64,000 nt of DNA from Actinoplanes couchii (GTDB taxonomy: Bacteria > Actinomycetota > Actinomycetes > Mycobacteriales > Micromonosporaceae). Of the stretch, positions 10,054 to 19,800 are shown piece by piece (the first letter of the stretch is position 1; the number at the start of each line of letters is the position of its first letter). The notes beneath the pieces are model-generated. The model worked only from the letters and a program-made list of their open reading frames with translations, was not told where the DNA came from and did not search any database. The translations under genes and the position numbers were made by a program. Location: positions 1 to 64,000 of the forward strand of contig NZ_BOMG01000041.1 of the NCBI RefSeq assembly GCF_016862075.1, read 5' to 3'.

Positions 10054-12549
10054 TCACTTGACGGTGACCGCGGCGGTCGCCGAGTTGTCGCCGTCCGGGG
10101 ACTGGAGCCGGAACTCGTACCGATGGCCGCTGGTCAGCAGTGCGGTCTGGAACCTGCCGTTGCTGGCCGGGAACGGGTCGGTGCGCCAGTCCTCGCCGGC
10201 GGTCGCGTCCCGCAGCTGGACCCGGTAGTTGATCCCGGTCCACGGCTCGCGCCAGGTGACGGTCACCGCGCCCGGCTCGTCGCTGCGCGCGGTGACCCCG
10301 GACGGCAGCGACGACGGCATCCGCTTGCGCACCGGCTTGGACCGGGGGCCCTCGCCGCCGTCCCCGATCGCGGCGACGGCGAAGTCGTACTGATGCCCGT
10401 TGGCCAGGTTGTGCACGAGCGAGCTGGTGCCCTCGACCGGGATCTCCTCCTTGACGAACTCCGTCTGCCCGGCGGTGAGGTCCCGGCGGTAGATCCGGTA
10501 CCACTTAGCGCCGGTGGACTGCCAGCTCAGCGCGACTACGCCGGGCGGGCGCGCCTCCACCCGGAGCCGGGCCGGGGAGTCGGTCGGTGCGGCCACCTCG
10601 GCCCGGACCCGGACCGGTGGGGACTGCTCGCCGACACCGCCGGAGTTGACGGCGGCGACGGTGAACTCGTACTCGTGGCCGTGGATCAGTTTTCCGGTGT
10701 CGAAGCGGGTGTCCTTCGCCAGACCGGGCGGGCCGACCTCGTTGGTGGTGCTCAGGTCCCGGCGGAACACCTGGTACGACAACCCGGGCGCCACCCCGGC
10801 CCAGGTCAGGTGCACGGACCCGTCGGCGCGGGCCTCGGCGACCGGTTGCCCCGGCGCGGGCGGCCGGGCCACCGACGGCACGACCCGGGCGCCGTCCGAC
10901 GGCTTGCTGTCCCCGCCGCCACCGACCGCGACCACGGTGATCTCGTAGTCGTGCCCGTGCACCAGCGGCCCGACGGTGGCGCTCGTCCCCGGGTAGCTGC
11001 CGGCCGGCTCCGGTTTCTCCTGCCCGGCGGTGAGATCCCGGTGGAACACCTTGAACAGCTGCACGAACGGCACCGTGTTCCAGCGGACCGTGACACGCCC
11101 GTCGTCGGAGTGGGCTTTCACGGTCACGCCGGACGGCGCGTCCGGGGGCGGGACGGTGGCCTTCATCAGAGCGACCGCGGACCGTTCGCTCTCGCCGCCC
11201 TCGGTCGTGGCGGTCACGGCGAACTCGTACTCGTGGTCGTTGGTCAGGAAATCGGTCCGGAACTGGGTCGCCGCACCCGGACCGTCGCCCGGCAGGCGTA
11301 CGAAATGAGTCTGTCCGCCTGTCACGTCGCGCCGCCAGACCCGGTAGGTGACGTCGTCGCCGGTGACCGGCTGCCAGCTCAGGCTGGCCGTGCCCGCGCC
11401 GTCGGCGGCCGCGGTCAGCCCCTGCGGAACCGCCGGGGCCTTCCCCGAGGGGCCGGCCGGTGGCCAGGCGGCCTCGACGAACCGGGGCCGGTAGATGCTC
11501 GAGTCGGCGTAGGTGACCGCCTCGTCCAGGTTGTTGACGTTGTACGAGATCAGCAGCCGCCCGTCCGGGGACAGGTCCTGGTGCAGGTCGGCGTCGTAGA
11601 CGATGTGCCCGGAACCGACCTCGGGGGCGCTGAACAAATAATGCGGCCCGGTGAACGGCCCGGCCGGGTTGTCCGCGGTGTAGGCCACGAAGTCGGCGCT
11701 GAAGATCAGGTTGTTCTCGTGCGTGACCAGCACGTACTGATTCCCGACCCGGCGCACGCCGTAGTTGGTGCCGACGCCGCTGAGCAGCCGCGCCGACTCG
11801 GACTCGGTGGTGGACCAGGCGCTGCCGGTCCAGAACTCCCACGCGCCGCCCAGGTCGGTGCCGGCCACCCGGGCCAGGTGGGCGAACTTCATCTTCCCGG
11901 CGACCTCGGTGCCGTAGACGTACGTGTGGCCGCCGTCCGGCATCACCTCGGAGCCCCAGGAGACCCGGTCGCCCAGCGGCAGCTCCCGGACCGGGCCGGG
12001 GGTGAGGGCGTCGGTGCTGAAGCCGGCCAGCACCGTGCCGATCAGCTGGTGGTCCAGCGGGCCGGCGCCGGAGCGGCGGTACCGGTTGGCGAGCACCTGC
12101 ACGGTGTCGCCGGCGCCGGCCACCGCGTCGCCGATCCAGTGGAACTCGTCGGTGGCGGCGGCCGGGACCAGGGCCTCCGGCGCGGTGGCGGTGCCGCCGT
12201 AGAAGAACCGGCCGAGCTTGCCGTCCTGCTGGACGATCGCCGAGTTGTTGATCAGGCCGGACTCCGCGGGCCGGGCGCCGTTCGCCGCGGGCCGGCCGAG
12301 GAAGGTGTCGGAGAACAGCCACAGTGTCCGGCCGCCGGCCAGCGGCACCGAGGCGGTCCGGTCGGCGCCGAGCCAGGTGCCGGAGGTGTTGCCGTAGTCC
12401 TGGAACATCGCGGTCAGGCCGGCCGCCGTGGCGCCGCCCTCGTCCTCTTCGGTGGAGCCCAGCCAGCGGGTGGCGGCGGCCGCCCCCACCGACCCCACGA
12501 TCACGACGGCGGCCACTCCGGCCAGAACCCGTCTACTCACCCTCTGCAA
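10054..12549 (-). CDS. Secreted/anchored propeller-like protein with five fibronectin type III domains
   Basis: 831 residues. A hydrophobic N-terminal segment (about residues 7-30) follows a short basic stretch, so it is exported or membrane-anchored. Residues about 45-360 resemble the DUF4185/DUF5005-type five-bladed propeller family (LWLFSDTFLG is typical of its first blade), related in fold to glycoside hydrolases of the GH43/68 superfamily. Five consecutive fibronectin III modules of about 93 residues follow, each with a Tyr-x-Phe-x-Val strand (for example HEYEFAVTA). No catalytic triad could be assigned. It lies 21 bp downstream of the flippase gene on the same strand, so they are probably co-transcribed and it may act on surface polysaccharide. 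Confidence 0.7.
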   Translation of the reverse strand: MQRVSRRVLAGVAAVVIVGSVGAAAATRWLGSTEEDEGGATAAGLTAMFQDYGNTSGTWLGADRTASVPLAGGRTLWLFSDTFLGRPAANGARPAESGLINNSAIVQQDGKLGRFFYGGTATAPEALVPAAATDEFHWIGDAVAGAGDTVQVLANRYRRSGAGPLDHQLIGTVLAGFSTDALTPGPVRELPLGDRVSWGSEVMPDGGHTYVYGTEVAGKMKFAHLARVAGTDLGGAWEFWTGSAWSTTESESARLLSGVGTNYGVRRVGNQYVLVTHENNLIFSADFVAYTADNPAGPFTGPHYLFSAPEVGSGHIVYDADLHQDLSPDGRLLISYNVNNLDEAVTYADSSIYRPRFVEAAWPPAGPSGKAPAVPQGLTAAADGAGTASLSWQPVTGDDVTYRVWRRDVTGGQTHFVRLPGDGPGAATQFRTDFLTNDHEYEFAVTATTEGGESERSAVALMKATVPPPDAPSGVTVKAHSDDGRVTVRWNTVPFVQLFKVFHRDLTAGQEKPEPAGSYPGTSATVGPLVHGHDYEITVVAVGGGGDSKPSDGARVVPSVARPPAPGQPVAEARADGSVHLTWAGVAPGLSYQVFRRDLSTTNEVGPPGLAKDTRFDTGKLIHGHEYEFTVAAVNSGGVGEQSPPVRVRAEVAAPTDSPARLRVEARPPGVVALSWQSTGAKWYRIYRRDLTAGQTEFVKEEIPVEGTSSLVHNLANGHQYDFAVAAIGDGGEGPRSKPVRKRMPSSLPSGVTARSDEPGAVTVTWREPWTGINYRVQLRDATAGEDWRTDPFPASNGRFQTALLTSGHRYEFRLQSPDGDNSATAAVTVK

Positions 12550-12570
12550 TGCGATGACCCCCGTCAGTCG

Positions 12571-13800
12571 TTATTCGACGGTGAGGTTTTCACCCTGAGA
12601 TCGCGGTTCGGTAACGGCTGCCCGAATCCTCGCTGCGACAAGTACACCAGTCGCGATCAAGGCGGTGATCGATGCGGCGAGCGCGCTCCAGGCGACCCCG
12701 GGAACGGTCCGCGGGGCGACCAGCCACACCGCCGCCACCAGCAGGACGGTGACCACCCACAGTGGTGCCGACGGCCAGCGGGCCCCGGCCGCCACCTGCG
12801 CGTTGACCAGCATGAACACCAGCCCGTAACAGGCGCCGGTGGCCGCGAAGACCGGCGCGTACCGGCCGAGGGACGCGTAGTCCGGGCCACCCGCCAGCCG
12901 GAACGCCAGGTCACCGGCGACCGCGGAGGCCGTCACCAGGATCGCACCGCACGACCCGACCAGGCCCAGCCCGAGCCGCAGCGTGCGCCGGTCGCCCTGG
13001 GCCAGCCGGGGCAGGGCGAGCACCGTCACCACCTGCGGGGCCCACAGCGCGCCCTTGGTCAGGATGGTGCCGACCGCGTAGGCGCCGGAGACGTCCGCCG
13101 GCAGGAAACGGCGGGCCAGGAGGAAGTCGGCGTACGACACGACCAGGGTCGCCAGGGTCGCGGCGCCGGCGGTGAAGATCGCCCGGACGGCCAGCGGCTC
13201 GCCGGTCAGGTGCTGCTCGTCGCGGGGCCGGCGGGCCAGCAGGTGCAGCGCGGGCAGGGCCAGGATCGCGGTCGCCGCCCCGGCCAGCAGCGCGGTGGTC
13301 AGGCTCGCGCCGGCGGCCAGGCCCAGCACCACGCCGCCGTACCGCCCACCGGCGACCACGGCCAGCCCGGCCGCCAGCGGCAGGAACCGTTCGTCGCCCT
13401 GCATCTCGCCGAGCCAGCGCCCGGCGGCCACCACACCGATCGTGGAGACGGCGGCCAGCGCGGTCGCGGTCACCGGCAGCCGCAGCACGGACACCGCGAT
13501 CGGCAGCACCAGCAGCAGCGCGCCCGCCGACGCGGCCACCGTGAGCAGCGCCGAGCGACCGGCCGGGACCGGTCCGTTACGGGCCCGGTGCACGGCGATC
13601 GCGATCTGCAGGCCGGTGCTGGCCACCCCGACGATCGCGGTCATCGCCAGCAGGGTGGCGAGCACGCTCAGGTCGGCGGGGCTCAACTTCCGGGCGGCGA
13701 CCACCGGGACCACGTACGCCAGCCCGTTGGCCAGAACCCCCGCCGCGGTGACCGCGAGACCCGCCGTACCGATGCCACTCCGCTTCGCCATGCCGGTCAC
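12571..13800 (-). CDS. Polysaccharide flippase-like membrane protein (MOP superfamily)
   Basis: 409 residues with about 12 hydrophobic segments and small basic loops. The N-terminal stretch around VVAARKLSPADLSVLATLLA is characteristic of Wzx/RfbX-type lipid-linked oligosaccharide flippases. It sits in the plasma membrane. It is divergent from the GT-C-like protein (35-bp gap) and upstream of the fibronectin III protein in one transcription unit. The context of AftD and other glycosyltransferases supports a role in moving lipid-linked glycans. The specific substrate is unknown. Confidence 0.75.
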   Translation of the reverse strand: MTGMAKRSGIGTAGLAVTAAGVLANGLAYVVPVVAARKLSPADLSVLATLLAMTAIVGVASTGLQIAIAVHRARNGPVPAGRSALLTVAASAGALLLVLPIAVSVLRLPVTATALAAVSTIGVVAAGRWLGEMQGDERFLPLAAGLAVVAGGRYGGVVLGLAAGASLTTALLAGAATAILALPALHLLARRPRDEQHLTGEPLAVRAIFTAGAATLATLVVSYADFLLARRFLPADVSGAYAVGTILTKGALWAPQVVTVLALPRLAQGDRRTLRLGLGLVGSCGAILVTASAVAGDLAFRLAGGPDYASLGRYAPVFAATGACYGLVFMLVNAQVAAGARWPSAPLWVVTVLLVAAVWLVAPRTVPGVAWSALAASITALIATGVLVAARIRAAVTEPRSQGENLTVE

Positions 13801-13835
13801 ACTAGGGTCATCGGTCGGACACGAGGAGGCCCGCC

Positions 13836-15380
13836 CTGCGACGGCTCGCCCTGCCGATCACGGCAACGATCGTCACCGCGCTGGTGCTGGCGCCGCTGGC
13901 CGCGCCCGGCTACGTCCTCTCCTACGACATGGTGTTCGTGCCGTCGCAGCCGCTGCGCGCCGATCTGGTGCTGCCGTCGGCGACCCTGCCCCGGGCGGTG
14001 CCGCTGGACGCCCTGGTCTCGACGGCCACCCAGGTGATGCCCGGCTGGCTGCTGCAACGCCTGGTGCTGGCCGCGATCCTGCTGCTCGCCGCGCTCGGGG
14101 CGGGGCGCCTGGTGCCGGCCGAGCGGACACTGACCCGGCTGGTGGCGGCGGTGACCTACGCCTGGGCGCCGTACCTGGCCGAGCGGCTGCTGCTCGGGCA
14201 GTGGGGGCTGTTGCTGGCGTACGCCGCGCTGCCCTGGCTGGCCGCGGCGGCGCTGCGGGTGCGGGCCGGGGAGCGTCGCGCGCTGCTGCCGCTGGCCGGC
14301 TGGGCCGCGCTCGCCGCGATCACCCCGACCGGCGGGGTGATCGCCCTGGTCACCGCCCTGCTGCTGGCGCCACGCTGGTCGACCGCCGGGGTGACCCTGC
14401 TGCTGAACTCCCCGTGGCTGGCCGCCGCCGCGCTGACCGACGCGGACGGGCGCAGCGATCCGGCCGGGGTGGCGGCGTTCGCGGCGCGCGGCAACGACTG
14501 GACCGGGCCGCTGGGCGCGCTGCTCGGCACCGGCGGGACCTGGAACGCGCAGACCGTGCTGCCCAGCCGGGCATCGGTGCTGGCCCCGATCGGGACGCTG
14601 ATCCTGCTGGTGGTGGCCGGGTACGGCATCCGGGTGCTGTGGCGACGGTGGCCGTCCGGCGCGGCGGCCCGGCTGACCGTGGCGGCCGCGGGCGGTCTCG
14701 TGCTCGCGATGCTCGGGGTGCTGCCCGGCGCGCGCACACTGCTGGAGTGGCTGGTCGGCACGGTGCCCGGGGCAGGGCTGCTGCGCGACGGGCAGAAGTT
14801 CGTGATGCCGTACGCCCTGCTGCTCGCGCTGACCGTGGCGCTCGGCGCGGAGTACGCCGCGGCCCGGCTCGCCGACCGCCGGGCCGGCCGGGTGGTGCTG
14901 TCCGGGATGCTGCTGCTGCCGGTGGCGGTGCAGCCGGATCTGGCGTTCGGGGCCGGGAACCGGTTGCGCCCGGTGGCGTACCCGGCGGACTTCGCGACGG
15001 TCGCGGAGCTGGTGGCCGCCGATCCCGGCCCGGTGCTGTCGCTGCCGCTGTCGGCGTATCACACCTACTCCTGGAATCACGGCCGTACCGTCCTGGATCC
15101 GTTGCCGCGCTATCTGGACGCCGAGGTGCTGACCGACGACCGGCTGGTGGTCGGGACGATCGTGGTGCGGGGCGAGAACGCGCGGGCGGCGGCGGTGCGG
15201 CGGGCGCTCGCGGAGGGTTCTCCGCTGGCCGCTCTGGACGTGCGCTGGGTGGTGGTTCAGCACGTCATCGGGGGTGCGGCGCCCCCGGCCGCGGCTCTGG
15301 CCGGATTACGGCAGGTGCACGACGGGCCGGACCTGGATCTGTTCGAGAACACCCTTCGCAGGGAAGTTACTACGTGGTAG
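13836..15380 (+). CDS. GT-C-like polytopic membrane protein, probable CTG start
   Basis: Multi-spanning protein of 514 residues if started at 13836. The first ATG/GTG in frame is GTG at 13884, but that start has no ribosome-binding site and removes half of TM1. CTG at 13836 follows a perfect gaggagg (13823-13829) by 6 nt and yields a normal basic-then-hydrophobic N-terminus (xRRLALPITATIV). The nearest upstream in-frame stop is at 13803, with no ATG, GTG or TTG between. The segment around YLAERLLLGQWGLLL is typical of large GT-C-fold glycosyltransferase-like proteins. The C-terminal 120 residues are soluble. Likely part of envelope glycan assembly; donor and acceptor are unknown. Confidence 0.7.
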   Translation: MRRLALPITATIVTALVLAPLAAPGYVLSYDMVFVPSQPLRADLVLPSATLPRAVPLDALVSTATQVMPGWLLQRLVLAAILLLAALGAGRLVPAERTLTRLVAAVTYAWAPYLAERLLLGQWGLLLAYAALPWLAAAALRVRAGERRALLPLAGWAALAAITPTGGVIALVTALLLAPRWSTAGVTLLLNSPWLAAAALTDADGRSDPAGVAAFAARGNDWTGPLGALLGTGGTWNAQTVLPSRASVLAPIGTLILLVVAGYGIRVLWRRWPSGAAARLTVAAAGGLVLAMLGVLPGARTLLEWLVGTVPGAGLLRDGQKFVMPYALLLALTVALGAEYAAARLADRRAGRVVLSGMLLLPVAVQPDLAFGAGNRLRPVAYPADFATVAELVAADPGPVLSLPLSAYHTYSWNHGRTVLDPLPRYLDAEVLTDDRLVVGTIVVRGENARAAAVRRALAEGSPLAALDVRWVVVQHVIGGAAPPAAALAGLRQVHDGPDLDLFENTLRREVTTW

Positions 15381-15426
15381 CGTGCCGCGCACGCAGAGCA
15401 AATGACCCCAAGGAGGCGTCACCCCT

Positions 15427-15588
15427 ATGCGCAAGTCCCTACCCCTGATCCTCGCCGGGATCGCCGCCCTGGCTCTGGGCGTCCTCGGCACGGCGGCCCT
15501 CGCGTCGAGCGTGAAGAGCTCGCCGACCGAAGCCGCGGCCGGCGTCGACGAGGCCGCCCTGACGACGGGTGTCTACGGCACCAGGTGA
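15427..15588 (+). CDS. DUF2613-like small membrane/secreted protein (53 aa)
   Basis: ATG start with ribosome-binding site aaggagg 10 nt upstream. The peptide has an Arg-Lys start, one long hydrophobic segment (residues 5-28) and a short polar tail ending ...GVYGTR. Length and layout match the DUF2613 family of actinobacterial small membrane proteins, which are often found next to arabinosyltransferase genes. It follows the GT-C-like gene by 46 bp, so they are probably co-transcribed. Its last 16 bp overlap the 3' end of the convergent glycosyltransferase gene. Function is unknown. Confidence 0.7.
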   Translation: MRKSLPLILAGIAALALGVLGTAALASSVKSSPTEAAAGVDEAALTTGVYGTR

Positions 15589-16769
15589 GTTCGCGGTCCC
15601 GGCGAAGGTGCCGGGACCATCACCGGCCGCATCACCAGCGCGGCGAACTTCTCCCCCGCCGCCGGCCAGGTGAAACTGGCGGCGTGCGCACGGGCGGCAC
15701 TGCCCATCCCGGCCCGCAGGACGTCGTCGCACAGCAGCCGGCGCGTCTTGGCGGTGAAGTCGGCCTGGTCCTCGGCCAGCATCCCGGTCCGTCCGTCGAC
15801 CAGGGACTCCTCCACGCCGCCGGCGCCCCGGAACGCGATGTTCGGGGTGCCGACCGCGCTCGCCTCGACGATGGTCAGTCCCCAGCCCTCCTTGAGCGAC
15901 GGGGTCAGCGCCACCCAGGCCCGGCTCATCAGGACCCGCTTCTCCTCGTCGCTGACAAAACCGGCGAACCGCACCCGCTCGGCGATGCCCAGCTTCACCG
16001 CGTACTCCCGCAGCTCGTCCTCCCACCAGCCCTGACCGGCCACGGTCAGGGTCAGTTCGGGAAGCTCATCGGTCAGAGCGGCGACGGTGTCCAGCGCCAT
16101 CTCCACCCGCTTGTGCGGGACCAGCCGGCCGACCACCACCAACGACGGTTCGGCGGTACGGGCCACCGGCTCGGCGGGCGCCATCTCCGGCGTGCCGTTG
16201 TGGATGATCGTGACCCGCTCCGCGTCGACGCCGAGCACCGCCAGCTCGTCCCGGGTGGCCGCGGAGACCGTCACGTAGCGGCACCGCCGGTACACCCGCG
16301 GGGCCAGCCACGACTCGATCCACCAGCCGATCCGGGCCAGCCGTGGAGTCAGCACCACCGGCCACTGCTCGCGGTGCACGTGGTGCACAAGCGCGATCAC
16401 CGGACAGAAGGCCCAGAGCGGGGAGAGGAACGGCAAACCGTTGCCGACGTCCACGATCACGTCGGGGCGGGCGCCGCGCCGCCGGCTCAGCGGGCCGAAG
16501 CCGAGAGCGCCGATCAGGTAGAGCCAGGCGGCCTGGAGATAGACCGTGTGCCGGCCGCCGCGGCGCAGCACCCGGAGCCCGGACGGAGCGGTCTCCTCGG
16601 CCGGGCCCTCGCTGTGAGCTGCACAGAGAAGGGTCGCGGTGTGACCACGGCGGATCAGTTCCGCGGCGATCTTCTCCACGTACACTTCTGATCCGCCACC
16701 GTGGGGGTTACGCGTGTCCCGCCAGTTGAGGAACAAGACTTGCCGAGTGGCGGCGGCCGGTATGTCCAC
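15573..16769 (-). CDS. GT4-family glycosyltransferase (GT-B fold)
   Basis: About 398 residues. The N-terminal Rossmann half contains NPHGGGSEVYVEKIAAEL, the glycine-rich acceptor-side loop. The C-terminal half has VVVGRLVPHKR and the EX7E nucleotide-sugar motif in PSLKEGWGLTIVEASA. It is a cytoplasmic retaining glycosyltransferase. An in-frame GTG at 16775 exists, but GTG at 16769 follows gaggtgat and is preferred. It is divergent from AftD and convergent with the DUF2613 gene. The neighbourhood suggests a step in arabinan or lipoglycan assembly; the sugar is not predictable. Confidence 0.88.
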   Translation of the reverse strand: MDIPAAATRQVLFLNWRDTRNPHGGGSEVYVEKIAAELIRRGHTATLLCAAHSEGPAEETAPSGLRVLRRGGRHTVYLQAAWLYLIGALGFGPLSRRRGARPDVIVDVGNGLPFLSPLWAFCPVIALVHHVHREQWPVVLTPRLARIGWWIESWLAPRVYRRCRYVTVSAATRDELAVLGVDAERVTIIHNGTPEMAPAEPVARTAEPSLVVVGRLVPHKRVEMALDTVAALTDELPELTLTVAGQGWWEDELREYAVKLGIAERVRFAGFVSDEEKRVLMSRAWVALTPSLKEGWGLTIVEASAVGTPNIAFRGAGGVEESLVDGRTGMLAEDQADFTAKTRRLLCDDVLRAGMGSAARAHAASFTWPAAGEKFAALVMRPVMVPAPSPGPRTHLVP

Positions 16770-16857
16770 AATCACCTCTACTAGCGAGTAGCATTCGCGG
16801 GTCGCGTCACACTATGGGGTTGTCCAGTAACTCCGCAATGGCGGAACAGGGAGAAAC

Positions 16858-19800
16858 ATGCTCGAGCCCGCTCCGGCCGCCCCCGCAGCGGCCGCCGTCT
16901 GGCGGATGCGTCTGGTCACCGTCTGTCTCGGCCTCACCGCGCTCGCGTTTCTCCAGGACCCGGGACAGATCGTCATCGACACCAAGGTCGACCTCGCGGT
17001 CGATCCGGCCGGGTGGCTGAGCCGGGCGCTCAGCGTCTGGGATCCGAGCGGGACGTTCGGGCAACTGCAGAATCAGGCGTACGGCTACCTCTGGCCCATG
17101 GGTGCCTTCTTCCTGGCCGGCAAGACCGCCGCCCTGCCCGCCTGGATCATCCAGCGCCTGTGGTGGTCGGTCGTGATGATCATGGCCTGCACCGGTGTGG
17201 TGAAACTGGCCGAGCGCCTGAACATCGGCTCGCCGTGGACCCGGCTGCTGGCCGGTGTCGCGTTCGCCCTCTCCCCCCGCATGATCACCGAGCTGGGCCC
17301 GATCTCGGTCGAGGCCTGGCCCAGCGCGATCGCCCCGTGGGTGCTGATCCCGCTGGTCGGGCTGGCGCACGGTAAGCCGATCATCCGGGCGGTGACCTGC
17401 TCGGCGGTCGCGGTGGCCTGCGCCGGCGGGGTGAACGCGACGGCGGTGCTGGCCGTGGTGCCGCTGGCCGGGCTGTGGCTGGCCGGGCTGCACCCGTTCT
17501 CCCGGCGGGTCAAGGCGCTGCTGGCCTGGGGTGTCGCGGTCGCCTGCGCCACCGCCTGGTGGCTGATCCCGCTGCTGGTGCTGGGCCGGTACAGCCCGCC
17601 GTTCCTGGACTACATCGAGACCGCGGACGTGACCACCGCGCCGACCGACATGGTGTCGGTGCTACGCGGGGCGTCGCACTGGCACGCGTACCTGTCCAGC
17701 TCGTTCGGCGCCCCGTGGACGGCCGGCTGGCGGATCGCCACCGAGCAGTCGCTGATCCTGGCCACCCTGGTCGTCGCCGGGCTGGGTGTCGCCGGACTGG
17801 CCCGGCGCGGGATGCCGCACCGCTGGTTCCTGATCACCGGCCTGCTGTGCGGGCTGGCCCTGGTCGGGCTGGGGCACGTCGGCGCGGTCGCCGGGTTCCT
17901 GCCCGAGGCGCAGCGGGCGTTCCTGGACGCCGCCGGGGCGCCGCTGCGCAACGTGCACAAGTTCGACGTCGTACTCCGGCTGCCGTTGATCCTCGGCATG
18001 GCCCACCTGCTGGCGCTGGCCGGCCGGGCCGCGGCCACCGCCCCGGCCCCGCAGCTGCGGCTCGCCCAGCTGCGCGCGGTCGCGGTCACCGGCGTCGCCG
18101 CCGTGGCGATCCTCGGCGTGGCCGCCCCGGCGCTCGGCGGCGGGCTGGCCGCCCAGGGCAGTTTCGCCAGTGTGCCCGGGTACTGGCGGGACGCGTCCGC
18201 GTGGCTCAACAAGAACCTGGACCAGGAGCACGTGCTGGTGGTGCCCGGGTCACGGTTCCCGCGGTACCTGTGGGGCAGCCCGAGCGACGAGATCACCCAG
18301 CCGCTGCTGGACAAGCGCTGGGGTGTGCGCAGTTCGATCCCGCTGACGCCACCGGCCACCGTCCGGGTGCTGGACGCCATCGAGCAGACCCTGAGCAGTG
18401 GTTCCGGATCGCCGGGGCTGGCCGAGTACCTGCGCCGTTCCGGCGTGCGCTACCTGCTGCTGCGCTCCGATCTGAACTACGGCCGGTCCGGCGCCACCCA
18501 GCCGGTCATCGTCAAGCAGGCGCTGTCCCGCTCCCCGGGGCTGCGTCAGATCAAGTCGTTCGGCCCGTCGGTGGGCGGCGGTCACCTGCCCGGCATCTAC
18601 GTGGACAACGGCTTCGACGTGCAGGTGCGGACGCTGGAGATCTGGGAGGTCGGCGAGGAGACCGATCCGGTGGTGGCGTACGACGCGTCGGCCCTGACCA
18701 CGGTGGTCGGCGGGCCGGAGTCGGTGCTGGCCGCGGCCGCCGCCGGGGTGCTGCCGGCGGGCCCGGTGGTGCTGGCCGGGGACCGCACCGAGGAGACCCC
18801 GGACGGCCCGGTGCTGACCACCGACGGGTTGCGTCGCAAGGAGGTGGCCTTCGGTCTCGCCCACGACAGCGCCTCGGCCACCATGCAGGCCGGTGACCAG
18901 GCCCGCCTCGGCGCACCGGCCCGGGACTACCTGCCGGAGTGGGCCGACGGCCACGAGACGGTCGCCGAGTACCGGGGCATCGAGGACGTGGTCGCGTCCA
19001 GCGCCTTCTCCGACGCCCAGCCGCTGACCGGATCGAGGCCCGGCTACCTGCCGTACGCGGCGGTCGACGGCGAGCCGGGCACGTCCTGGCGGTCGGCGCC
19101 CGGGACCATCGCCACCGAGCAGTGGTTCGAGGTGCGGTTCACCACGCCCCGGGTGGTCCGGTCCGCCCGGATCACCTTCGACCTGGGCACCGACTCGGTG
19201 CCGGCCCGGATCACCGTGACCGCCGGGCAGAACGCGCCGGTCAGCCGCAACGTCGGCACCAACGCCCCGACCAACGTCGTGCTCAGCGGCACCGTCCCCA
19301 CCGACCGGCTGCGGATCTCCTTCGACGAGGTGTTCGACAGGCGCCTCGGCTTCGGCGGGGTCGGCATCAGCGAACTCGTGCTGCCCGGCATGTCGGCGGA
19401 ACGTGTCCTGCGGACCCCCGCGTCCCCGCTCGCCGGGACCGCGCCGGGCATGGTGTTCACCGCCGCCCCGACCGTGCCTGCCTGCTACTTCGACGAGGAC
19501 GACCGGGCCGTCTGCAACGGTGACCTGGCCCGGACCTCGGAGGACGGCTCGGAGCTCAACCGGGTCACCACCCAGCCGGTGGCCGGTTCCTACGACCTGA
19601 CGGTACGGGCCCGGCCACGTCCCGGCGCGGCGCTGAACGCCCTGCTCGACGCCGGTGGCAAGGCGGCCGTCGCGCGGGGCATCCGGCCCACCGTCACCGC
19701 TTCCAGCGTCGGCGTGCCGGAGCCGGCGGCCCGGCCCGGCGCGGTCTCCGACGGCGACCCCGGCACCACCTGGTTCGCCTCCGACGAGGACCGGGAACCC

